This document shows positions 1 through 7,072 of a DNA stretch of 13,335 nt, one piece after another. Where the stretch lies: NCBI GenBank assembly GCA_002351955.1, contig DEHO01000041.1, positions 62,840-76,174 of the forward strand. The letters run 5' to 3'. Numbering within the stretch: the first letter of the stretch is position 1; each line of letters starts with the position of its first letter. Source of the stretch: Flavobacteriales bacterium UBA2798 (GTDB lineage: Bacteria; Bacteroidota; Bacteroidia; Flavobacteriales_D; UBA2798). Below the pieces are notes generated by a model. That model did no database searches and was not told the DNA's origin. It saw only the letters and a list, made by a program, of their open reading frames with translations. The position numbers were made by a program, and so were the translations under genes.

Positions 1-1
1 C

Positions 2-2026
2 GATAATGAACTGATCGGGAATCAGGACAACCTTCCCGAACACATGAAGAGCAATCCGTCGCACAACCGTTTTTACCTTCTTCCATTAATTCTTGGTTTG
101 ATCGGTTTCTTCTGGCAACTTGTTCGCGACCCGAAAAACTGGTTTGTTGTTTTCCTGCTTTTCTTCTTTACAGGTATCGCAATTATCCTATACCTCAATC
201 CAAAACCTTATGAACCACGTGAGCGCGATTACGCTTATGTAGGATCGTTTTATGCTTTTGCAATCTGGATCGGTATTGGTGTTTATGCACTCTTTGATAT
301 AGCAAAAAACCTCAAGCTGCGCGACTTCGCATTCTTTGCAGGAGGAACAACTGCATTTACATTGATCCTTTACATGTTCGAAGGAAAAGATGGTCACGCC
401 TTTTCATACATCATGTTCTATATCGCATTGGTTTCCTTTGCAGCAATGGCCATCATGATTGTCATGAATATGTTCGGAAAGAACGATATGCTTACTGCCG
501 CAACATCCATTTTACTTGCAGTACCTGCACCTTACCTGATGGCGAAAGAAGGTTGGGACGACCACAACAGAAGCAACAGAAGTACAGCTCTCGATCTGGC
601 ATGGAATTACCTGCAAAGTTGTGAGCCGAATGCCATCCTCTTTACCCACGGCGATAACGATACTTTCCCCTTGTGGTATGCACAGGAGGTTGAAAAAATT
701 CGTCGCGATGTTCGTGTTGTCAACCTCTCTCTTTTAGGTACCGATTGGTACATCGATCAGATGGTGCGCCGCGCATACGAAAGTGCTCCGGTTCCATTTA
801 CTTTTCCCGAACACATCTACCGTCAGGGTGGTGCAATTGATCAGGCTTTCGTAAATACACGCAATGATAAATTCGAAGACCTGGTCTTCATGATGGATTC
901 GCTGCGCAACGACGATAACCATGTACAACTTGATGCCGGTAGCAGTCGCCGGTTTGCTGTGCTTAACACCCCTAAACTTTACCTGAAAGTAGATAAGGAA
1001 GCTGTTAAAGCAAACAAAGTTGTGGGTGAGCATGATTACAACAAAATTGTGGACACCGTTAAATTCATTGTCCCAAAACCACAGGGATATATGTTCAAGA
1101 ACGATGTAATGATTCTCGATCTGGTTGCCCACAACAATTGGGAGCGTCCGATCTATTTTGCAGGAACTGCCGATGCAGAAACCTACATGGGATTAGGTGA
1201 TTATTTCCTCATGACAGGACTCAATTACAAATTTGTCCCCATGAAGAATCAGAATCCCAACCCAAGAGAGTTTGGTAAAATCGATACTGATACCATGTAT
1301 AAAATGTTCATGGAGGTATACCGCTGGGGGAACATGAACGGAGAAGGTGTTTACGTTGACTATTACACACGTCGCTTAACCAATAACTACCGTCTGCAAT
1401 TCCTGAATCTTGCCGAAGCACTCAATAGCGAAGCACGCGAAGCACAAGGCAAACTCAGCTATTACCAGATGCAAATTCGTGTTACGGAAGACAGCCTCAA
1501 GCGTGGAAGCAACAGTGCAATGGAGCAGCGTCTTGTCAACCTGAAAGCTCAGGAAAAGAAAAACCAGGAAATCATTGAAGCGAAACACAACCGCGCATCC
1601 AAAGTACTTCGTCGTTCCTTGGAAGTTATGCCTGAAAAGAATGTTCCGTTCGACAGAATCGTTCCTTCTTACGTGCCAATCGCGCTAGAAGCGGGCGACG
1701 ATTCACTTGCAACTGCTCTGGTAGAACGATTGGTTGAGGTAAACGACGCCAACCTTCGTTATTATTTCAATGCAGGAGAACGTTTCTCGATCAACATGAT
1801 GGATGATATTGATGTTTCGCGCCGCATTCTGATGATGATGTATCAGATCTGTACACAGTACAAGAAAGCGGAATTGCTGGCTAAAATTGAACCTGTTCTC
1901 AACGCACAAGACGCAGCATTTGCATCCTGGATGAACAGAATCCTTCAGTACGATCGTCGCATGGGAATGAACAACCTCATGAGAAGCTTCCCGAACGAAA
2001 TGCAGCAACTGTTCCAAATGCAATAG
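2..2026 (+). CDS. DUF2723 / GT117-like membrane protein, 5'-truncated by window edge
   Basis: This is the C-terminal part of a large Bacteroidota membrane protein of the DUF2723 family, which CAZy-style schemes place near glycosyltransferase family GT117. The frame is open to base 2, so the ATG at 44 is an internal methionine and not the start; family members usually run to about 1000 residues, so several hundred N-terminal residues lie outside. About six membrane segments are visible between bases 60 and 540. Family hallmarks follow: RERDYAYVGSFYAF in the membrane part, and a soluble region with GWDDHNRS, a HGDNDTFPLWYAQE motif and SLLGTDWYIDQM. The last third carries a charged, probably coiled-coil stretch (about 1410-1620) and a Met-rich end at a TAG stop. 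A role in transferring sugars from a lipid carrier at the inner membrane is family-level inference; the exact substrate is unknown. The deacetylase frame begins directly after it, suggesting co-transcription. Confidence 0.85.
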   Translation, partial: DNELIGNQDNLPEHMKSNPSHNRFYLLPLILGLIGFFWQLVRDPKNWFVVFLLFFFTGIAIILYLNPKPYEPRERDYAYVGSFYAFAIWIGIGVYALFDIAKNLKLRDFAFFAGGTTAFTLILYMFEGKDGHAFSYIMFYIALVSFAAMAIMIVMNMFGKNDMLTAATSILLAVPAPYLMAKEGWDDHNRSNRSTALDLAWNYLQSCEPNAILFTHGDNDTFPLWYAQEVEKIRRDVRVVNLSLLGTDWYIDQMVRRAYESAPVPFTFPEHIYRQGGAIDQAFVNTRNDKFEDLVFMMDSLRNDDNHVQLDAGSSRRFAVLNTPKLYLKVDKEAVKANKVVGEHDYNKIVDTVKFIVPKPQGYMFKNDVMILDLVAHNNWERPIYFAGTADAETYMGLGDYFLMTGLNYKFVPMKNQNPNPREFGKIDTDTMYKMFMEVYRWGNMNGEGVYVDYYTRRLTNNYRLQFLNLAEALNSEAREAQGKLSYYQMQIRVTEDSLKRGSNSAMEQRLVNLKAQEKKNQEIIEAKHNRASKVLRRSLEVMPEKNVPFDRIVPSYVPIALEAGDDSLATALVERLVEVNDANLRYYFNAGERFSINMMDDIDVSRRILMMMYQICTQYKKAELLAKIEPVLNAQDAAFASWMNRILQYDRRMGMNNLMRSFPNEMQQLFQMQ

Positions 2027-2027
2027 T

Positions 2028-2639
2028 CTGGTCAGAGCTAAAATTCCACATATTGTAAAGGCATTGTATCAGGACCTGGAATGGAGTATCCCCGTTTCAG
2101 GTCCTGAGCTTTTTATCACCTTCGATGATGGTCCTATTCCGGAAATAACACCTCGTGTTCTTGAGATTCTCAAAGCATACAATGCAAAAGCTACCTTTTT
2201 CTGTATTGGCGAAAATGTGCGAAAACACCCGGAAATCTACCGCCAAATACTGGAAGAGGGTCACCGCACCGGTAATCATACCCAGCACCACATCAACGGC
2301 TGGAAAACAAACAAGATCAACTATCTCCGCCAAAGCCTGCTCTGCTCTCACTATGTACAATCCGATCTCTTTCGCCCCCCATACGGCAGAATCTCCCGTG
2401 CTCAGGCTAAGGCACTGAAAAGCCGTTTCAGAATTATTATGTGGGATGTGCTGAGTATGGATTACGACAAAAGGATCAGCCGCGAAAAATGCCTGGATAA
2501 CGTGGTAAAAAATGCAGGTCCCGGCTCCATCATTGTTTTTCACGACAGTCACAAAGCGGCGGATAACATGTTGCATGCATTACCTGCCATGCTCGATCAT
2601 TTTTCGAAAAAGGGATTTCGCTTCAACGCAATTCCCTGA
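2028..2639 (+). CDS. Polysaccharide deacetylase (NodB homology, CE4-like)
   Basis: This is a carbohydrate esterase 4 fold protein that would remove N- or O-acetyl groups from a glycan such as peptidoglycan or an exopolysaccharide. The five NodB motifs are visible. Numbered from the TTG at 2064 they are TFDDGP (19-24, catalytic and metal-binding Asp), HTQHH (72-76, metal-binding His pair), RPPYG (104-108), WDVLSMDYD (127-135) and FHDS (159-162, catalytic His). No signal peptide or anchor is visible. The start is uncertain because no ATG exists in this frame between the in-frame stop at 1980-1982 and the conserved domain. TTG 2064 gives 191 residues, but the upstream codons read VRAKIPHIVKALYQDLEW, which resembles the usual N-terminus of Bacteroidota homologues, so I place the start at CTG 2028, one base after the stop of the previous gene. 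The function call is firm; the start is a guess. Confidence 0.85.
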   Translation: MVRAKIPHIVKALYQDLEWSIPVSGPELFITFDDGPIPEITPRVLEILKAYNAKATFFCIGENVRKHPEIYRQILEEGHRTGNHTQHHINGWKTNKINYLRQSLLCSHYVQSDLFRPPYGRISRAQAKALKSRFRIIMWDVLSMDYDKRISREKCLDNVVKNAGPGSIIVFHDSHKAADNMLHALPAMLDHFSKKGFRFNAIP

Positions 2640-2693
2640 TATCCATAAGCCTCCAAATTTCATTAGAATAGTATCTTTATCGGCTCAAAACAA

Positions 2694-3338
2694 TTGCCTG
2701 TGCTAGCAGCCATACTGGAGGGACTATTTTTTGGCTTTGTTCTCAGCTTTATGCTGGGTCCTAGTTTTTTTCTCATTCTTGAAACGAGTATTCAGGATGG
2801 AATCAAATCGGCTATGCTGCTGGATTTAGGAGTGTTGGTTTCGGATATCATTTACATTTTTGTTGCACTTAAATTCTTCTCTCGTCGCGACGAAATCATT
2901 GCCCATGAGCAGGCCATAACTATTGCCACAGGGGTGTTATTAGGCTGCTTTGGCGCATACCAGCTTCTTACCAAAAAAGCACCAAGCACCGATGCACCCG
3001 AGCCCAAAGAAATCATTCATACCCGTATCAAATCCGTTGGATTGTTTCTAAAAGGCTTTCTTATCAATATCATTAACCCTACCATTTTGCTGTATTGGTT
3101 CGGAATGATCTTCATTGGTTTCTCCAAAAACAATTTCGACGATTCGCAAATGATCGTTTTTCTGGGATCCATTCTGGCGGCTTTCTTTTCCATTGATGTT
3201 CTGAAAATCATTGGTGCCCGCCAGCTTAAAAAAGCCATCACCCCGGCGCTGATGCGTCACCTGAACAGAGCAATTGGGGTAATTCTGGTTGTTTTTGGTG
3301 CAGTACTCTTCATCAAGGGACTCCACATTTTTCATTGA
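2694..3338 (+). CDS. LysE family translocator (amino-acid/metabolite exporter-like)
   Basis: This is an integral inner-membrane protein of the LysE/RhtB exporter superfamily, about 214 residues, the normal length for the family. About six hydrophobic segments are visible. The N-terminal helix carries the family-like FGFVLSFMLGPSFF stretch, and the fourth helix region carries the INIINPTILLYW motif with the conserved Asn-Pro. A hydrophilic loop with several Pro, Lys and Glu (near residues 90-115) separates the two halves. The exported substrate cannot be told from sequence. There is no ATG near the start: TTG 2694 or GTG 2700 are the candidates, and family N-termini fit either. A weak match to the Bacteroidota -7 element (TATCTTTA at 2672-2679) lies just upstream, with no clear -33 partner. 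It follows the deacetylase by 54 bases and may share its transcript. Confidence 0.85.
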   Translation: MPVLAAILEGLFFGFVLSFMLGPSFFLILETSIQDGIKSAMLLDLGVLVSDIIYIFVALKFFSRRDEIIAHEQAITIATGVLLGCFGAYQLLTKKAPSTDAPEPKEIIHTRIKSVGLFLKGFLINIINPTILLYWFGMIFIGFSKNNFDDSQMIVFLGSILAAFFSIDVLKIIGARQLKKAITPALMRHLNRAIGVILVVFGAVLFIKGLHIFH

Positions 3339-3340
3339 GC

Positions 3341-3367
3341 GTAACCGAAACAACTTGTTTCCGTTAT
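3341..3367 (+). other. Imperfect hairpin just after the LysE-family gene
   Basis: Two bases after the TGA stop, GTAAC (3341-3345) and GAAAC (3347-3351) pair with GTTTC (3357-3361) and GTTAT (3363-3367) around an AACTT loop. There is one C/C mismatch in the middle and one G-T wobble at the base. No T tract follows, so it is not a canonical intrinsic terminator. It could be a transcript 3' end structure, since the next gene starts 138 bases downstream. The rest of the 3339-3476 gap shows no gene and no clear promoter. Confidence 0.35.
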
Positions 3368-3476
3368 ACCGCATAACCACAATCCTTCTGTTAAAATCTT
3401 CTCAAGGCGACTCACATTCCAAGGTTCGATTTTGAGAACTTGCATGGGATTTGTAATAAACCATCAAAACAATATC

Positions 3477-5165
3477 ATGCGCTTAACAACAATTCTCTTT
3501 TTACTGGTCGTGTTATCCTCTCCGGTTGTTGGTCAGGAAGCAACAACGCCCGTTAAAAAAACCAATGAGGTAGAACGCACCTATTGGGATAAACAAAAAA
3601 AGAAAGTCCGCAGCGAAGGCCGCTACCGTACCGACGGATTTTCGGGTATCGGACTTGAAGAAGGAGAATGGAAATACTGGTACGAGAACGGACAAATGGA
3701 AGGAATCATTGAGTTCAGTAAAGGGCAACTCAACGGCCGTTTGATCAAGTATTACGAAAACGGAAAAAAAATGCAGGAAGGTTGGTTCAAAATGGGAGTG
3801 CAGGACAGCCTCTCTTCCTTCTGGTACAACAACGGTCAGCTGCGCGAAAGCGGTTCATACATAATGGGGAAAAAAAACGGGGAATGGAAATACTACAACC
3901 ACACCGGTAAAATCATTCTCGAAGAACGGCATGAGAACGGTAAGGAATTCGTGGTGAACTATTGGGATCGCAACGGAAAACAAACCATTACAAGCGGTAA
4001 CGGAAAAATGTTTGTGTATGCCAGCGATAATTTGGTGAAAGAAGAATACACCTATAAAGACGGATTGCGACACGGAGCCTGCTATGAAAAAAATGCGCTT
4101 GGTCGTGTAATCGTTCAGGGCGAATACAATCTAGGCAAAAAGGCAGGGACCTGGATTTTTCGGTATGCAGACGGCACCAAGAAAAGAGAAGTTTCCTATA
4201 AAGATGATTGGATGGAAGGCCCATTTAAAGAATATATGGGCGGTGATTCCATATTGGTTCAGGGCACCTATAAAGCCGGTAAAAAAGACGGAATTTGGGA
4301 ATGGTATTTCGAAAACGGAACGCTCGATATGAAAGGCGGTTTTGCGGATGATTTGCAGGAAGGTGAATGGTATTTCGGATACAATAATGGCAAGATCAAC
4401 TATAAAGGTAGTTTTACTGCAGGCAAGCGCGAAGGCAAATGGGAATACTACTACCCCGAAGGTCAGGCCTACATGACAGGACACTTTAAAAACGATGTGA
4501 AGCACGGCCCTTGGATCACATGGTTTGAAAGCGGAAAAAAACTCAGTGAAGGCGAGTTTAGCGAAGGGAAAGAACAGGGCGTATGGACCTCCTGGTACGA
4601 CAGTGGTGGAACAAAGGACGAAGGATCATTCGAAAAAGGACTCATGAACGGCGTATGGAAAGGCTGGTTTCCCAACGGAAAACTGAACTATCAGGGTAGC
4701 TACACCATGGGCCATCGCTCAGGGCACTGGACCTATTATTTTTCGAACGGCAAGAAACGTGATGAAGGTGATTTCAAAGTAATCAGCCGCTCCAAAAGCC
4801 TCGAAAAAAACAGTCCGAACGCATCTAGCTATCAGGAAAGTGTTCGTCACGGCAAATGGGCATCATTCGATGAGCGTGGAGAAAAAACAGCAGAGGGCAG
4901 CTATTACGAAGGAGAAATGGATGGTCGCTGGTTGTTTTATCAACCCGGGGAAATTATGCTTGCTCAGGAGATCAACTATAAAAAAGGCGTGTTGGATGGC
5001 GTCTCGATCAGCTACGACAAAAAGGGCAAAAAGATCAGCGAAATCAATTACAAAGACGGTGCCCCACATGGAGAGTACAAAACCTGGGACTCTAAAGGCA
5101 ACCTCAGCAAACACCTGATTTACAAGAACGGGAAAGTGGTAAAGGACAAGCTACCAAAGAAATAA
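3477..5165 (+). CDS. Secreted MORN-repeat / YwqK-family protein
   Basis: This is an exported repeat protein of about 562 residues. ATG 3477 is preferred over an upstream in-frame TTG (3432) because it places a typical signal peptide at the very N-terminus (MRLTTILFLLVVLSSPVVG, cleavage probably just before or after the following Gln). There is no lipobox Cys. Almost all of the mature part is about 20 tandem MORN-like units of 22-24 residues of the form G-x-W-x-x-Y-Y-x-N-G-K-x-x-x-E-G-x-F/Y-x-x-G, for example EGEWKYWYENG and EGKWEYYYPEG. Some units are degenerate, and one spacer rich in Ser, Lys and Asn interrupts the array near bases 4780-4840. Databases often call such proteins YwqK-family antitoxin, but no toxin gene is adjacent and a signal peptide argues against that role. 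A structural or surface-binding role in the envelope is only inference. The gene seems to stand alone. Confidence 0.85.
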   Translation: MRLTTILFLLVVLSSPVVGQEATTPVKKTNEVERTYWDKQKKKVRSEGRYRTDGFSGIGLEEGEWKYWYENGQMEGIIEFSKGQLNGRLIKYYENGKKMQEGWFKMGVQDSLSSFWYNNGQLRESGSYIMGKKNGEWKYYNHTGKIILEERHENGKEFVVNYWDRNGKQTITSGNGKMFVYASDNLVKEEYTYKDGLRHGACYEKNALGRVIVQGEYNLGKKAGTWIFRYADGTKKREVSYKDDWMEGPFKEYMGGDSILVQGTYKAGKKDGIWEWYFENGTLDMKGGFADDLQEGEWYFGYNNGKINYKGSFTAGKREGKWEYYYPEGQAYMTGHFKNDVKHGPWITWFESGKKLSEGEFSEGKEQGVWTSWYDSGGTKDEGSFEKGLMNGVWKGWFPNGKLNYQGSYTMGHRSGHWTYYFSNGKKRDEGDFKVISRSKSLEKNSPNASSYQESVRHGKWASFDERGEKTAEGSYYEGEMDGRWLFYQPGEIMLAQEINYKKGVLDGVSISYDKKGKKISEINYKDGAPHGEYKTWDSKGNLSKHLIYKNGKVVKDKLPKK

Positions 5166-5175
5166 GCGCCTATAA

Positions 5176-5207
5176 TTTGCATCTGGTGCATTTTCATCGT
5201 ATATTTG
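5176..5207 (+). promoter_or_regulatory. Predicted Bacteroidota promoter of rimP-nusA-infB
   Basis: TTTG at 5176-5179 and TATATTTG at 5200-5207 are separated by 20 bases. This matches the known Bacteroidota housekeeping promoter, which has a -33 TTTG-like element and a -7 TAnnTTTG element about 19-20 bases apart. Transcription would begin near 5213-5216, about 80 bases before the rimP ATG. It sits in the only gap between the MORN-repeat gene and the rimP operon. Confidence 0.65.
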
Positions 5208-5231
5208 CATCACTTTCTTGGAAAAACGATC

Positions 5232-5260
5232 AGAGGGGACAGCGGTCCCCTCTTTTATTT
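5232..5260 (+). terminator. Intrinsic-terminator-like hairpin in the rimP leader (candidate attenuator)
   Basis: AGAGGGGAC (5232-5240) pairs perfectly with GTCCCCTCT (5245-5253) around an AGCG loop, giving 9 bp with six G-C pairs. It runs straight into TTTTATTT (5253-5260). This is the form of a Rho-independent terminator. It lies about 67 bases after the MORN-repeat stop, but also about 25 bases downstream of the predicted rimP promoter and 36 bases before the rimP ATG. It can therefore act either as the terminator of the upstream gene or, more interestingly, as an attenuator of rimP-nusA-infB. I do not see an obvious competing antiterminator helix. Confidence 0.6.
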
Positions 5261-5295
5261 CCCTGATTTTTGGCCCTTGGAAGTGGTATTTAGAA

Positions 5296-5763
5296 ATGAT
5301 CAACGAAAGCAATATCCGTCCGATTGTAAATGATGTCCTTCAGGGAACCGAGTGTTTTCTGGTGGAGCTGGTGGTAGCACCCGGAGCAAAGATTCTTGTT
5401 GAGTTGGACAGTCCCTCCGGCGTTACGATTGAACAGCTCCGCAAGATCAGCAGAGCAATTGAAAATCAGCTGGATCGGGAAAAAGAAGATTTCGAGTTGA
5501 CGGTGAGTTCCCCCGGATTGGAGAAACCTTTCAGGGTGTTTGAGCAATACCTCAAAAACGTGGGAAGAAGCCTGACCGTTGACCTCAACGACGGGCGGAA
5601 GCTGGAAGGTAAACTGGAGGAAGCTACAGAAAAAGGAATTGTTCTGGAGAGTAGCAGCCGGGAGAAAGTGGAAGGCAAGAAATCAAAACAAGACGTAGTG
5701 CGCAGGCATGAAGTCGGAATGAATGAAATTAAACAGGCCAAAGTGCTGATAACCTTTAAATGA
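5296..5763 (+). CDS. rimP: Ribosome maturation factor RimP
   Basis: RimP is a cytoplasmic assembly factor needed for maturation of the 30S ribosomal subunit. The protein has 155 residues, a normal length for Bacteroidota. The N-terminal alpha/beta domain (about 1-80) contains the start-proximal VNDVLQGTECFLVELVV stretch, VTIEQLRKISRAIENQLD, and the hallmark FELTVSSPGLEKPF. The C-terminal domain (about 85-155) is an Sm-like barrel ending NEIKQAKVLITFK. The frame remains open upstream to a TTG at 5218, but that extension would translate the terminator-like hairpin and has no counterpart in the family; ATG 5296 gives the expected N-terminus. It is the first gene of the conserved rimP-nusA-infB operon, 19 bases ahead of nusA. 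Confidence 0.93.
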   Translation: MINESNIRPIVNDVLQGTECFLVELVVAPGAKILVELDSPSGVTIEQLRKISRAIENQLDREKEDFELTVSSPGLEKPFRVFEQYLKNVGRSLTVDLNDGRKLEGKLEEATEKGIVLESSSREKVEGKKSKQDVVRRHEVGMNEIKQAKVLITFK

Positions 5764-5782
5764 CCCCATAAAAACAACCACT

Positions 5783-7018
5783 ATGAATGGTTTGAATCTG
5801 ATCGAATCCTTCCAGGATTTCAAAGAGTTCAAGAACATCGACAGGGTGACTATGATGAGCATCCTTGAGGACGTATTTCGCGGAATGCTGAAAAAGAAAT
5901 ACGGAACCGATGAGCACATCGACATCATCCTGAACGTTGAAAAGGGCGACCTTGAAATCTGGATGAACCGCGAGATTGTGCGCGATGAAGAACTTGAAGA
6001 CGAAGGCACGCAGATCGCTTATAGCGAAGCTGTGAAAATTGAGCCCGACTTTGAAATTGGTGAAGAGGTATCGGAAAAAGTTGAGATCGACGATTTTGGC
6101 CGCCGTAATATTCTTGCGCTGCGTCAGAATCTTATATCACGTGTACTTGAACTTGAGAAAGACAACGTATACAAAAAGTACAAAGAGCGCATTGGTGAAA
6201 TCATGACCGGTGAAGTGTATCAGATCTGGAAAAAAGAAATTCTTATTCTCGACGACGAAGGCAACGAACTTATTCTTCCCAAGAGCGAACAGATTCCAAG
6301 CGACTTCTTCAAAAAAGGAGATTCGATTCGTGCAGTGGTATACAAAGTGGATCTTCGCAACGGAACTCCAGTTGTTATTCTTTCACGTACTTCACCTGTG
6401 TTCCTTGAGCGTTTGTTTGAGCTTGAAGTTCCGGAGGTATTTGACGGTCTCATCACCATCAAAAAAATCGTTCGCGAACCCGGAGAGCGTGCAAAAGTTG
6501 CCGTGGAAAGCTACGACGACCGCATCGATCCGGTTGGTGCCTGCGTGGGGATGAAAGGTTCACGTATTCACGGAATCGTTCGTGAGTTGCGCAACGAAAA
6601 CATCGACGTAATCAATTACACCAACAATAACCAGTTGCTTATTACCCGTGCACTTTCTCCTGCAAAAATTACTTCGGTAAGTCTGGATGAAGAAACAAAA
6701 CGTGCAGAGGTTTATCTGAAGCCCGATCAGGTGTCGCTCGCCATTGGTAAAGGCGGTCACAACATTAAACTGGCCAGCAAACTTACAGGTTACGAAATCG
6801 ACGTTTACCGCGAAGGCGCGGAAGATATCGACGACGTTGATCTGGATGAATTCACTGACGAAATCGACGCATGGATCCTTGACGAGCTCAAGTCGATCGG
6901 TTGCGATACTGCGCGTTCTGTCCTTGACCTAAGTGTAGAAGATCTGGTAAAACGTACCGATCTCGAAGAAGAAACCATCAACGAAGTTGTTCGCATTCTG
7001 AAATCAGAATTCGAATGA
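5783..7018 (+). CDS. nusA: Transcription termination/antitermination protein NusA
   Basis: NusA binds RNA polymerase and nascent RNA, and controls pausing, intrinsic termination and antitermination. The 411 residues show the standard order. The N-terminal RNA-polymerase-binding domain is about 1-130 (with VTMMSILEDVFRGMLKKKYG). An S1 domain follows at about 138-203, starting at GEIMTGEVYQI. KH1 is about 225-290, with REPGERAKVAVES and the GMKG loop at 256-259. KH2 is about 300-345, with the IGKGG loop at 321-325. A short acidic helical C-terminal part (about 350-411) contains a single helix-hairpin-helix-like unit, so the duplicated acidic repeats of the Escherichia coli protein are reduced. 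It sits between rimP and infB, the arrangement found in most bacteria. If the leader hairpin is an attenuator, NusA would be well placed to regulate its own operon, but that is inference. Confidence 0.97.
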   Translation: MNGLNLIESFQDFKEFKNIDRVTMMSILEDVFRGMLKKKYGTDEHIDIILNVEKGDLEIWMNREIVRDEELEDEGTQIAYSEAVKIEPDFEIGEEVSEKVEIDDFGRRNILALRQNLISRVLELEKDNVYKKYKERIGEIMTGEVYQIWKKEILILDDEGNELILPKSEQIPSDFFKKGDSIRAVVYKVDLRNGTPVVILSRTSPVFLERLFELEVPEVFDGLITIKKIVREPGERAKVAVESYDDRIDPVGACVGMKGSRIHGIVRELRNENIDVINYTNNNQLLITRALSPAKITSVSLDEETKRAEVYLKPDQVSLAIGKGGHNIKLASKLTGYEIDVYREGAEDIDDVDLDEFTDEIDAWILDELKSIGCDTARSVLDLSVEDLVKRTDLEEETINEVVRILKSEFE

Positions 7019-7072
7019 ACCCGCTGAACAACAGAATATCGAATACAATAATAAAACCCGGGAAACCACCGC

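Noticed and set aside
3399..3438. TTCTCAA / TTGAGAA inverted repeat upstream of the MORN-repeat gene
   Set aside because: Only 7-base arms with a 26-base loop; easily expected by chance and not supported by any other signal.
3339..3476. Possible promoter or small RNA in the gap before the MORN-repeat gene
   Set aside because: I found no TAnnTTTG element with a spaced -33 partner and no conserved RNA shape; only the imperfect hairpin at 3341-3367 stands out.
3477..5165. Toxin-antitoxin system suggested by the YwqK-like repeats
   Set aside because: No small toxin-like gene is adjacent, the protein has a signal peptide, and MORN-like repeats alone do not indicate antitoxin function.
5218..5295. 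In-frame N-terminal extension of RimP from TTG 5218
   Set aside because: It would translate the terminator-like hairpin and adds 26 residues with no family counterpart; ATG 5296 gives the expected RimP N-terminus.
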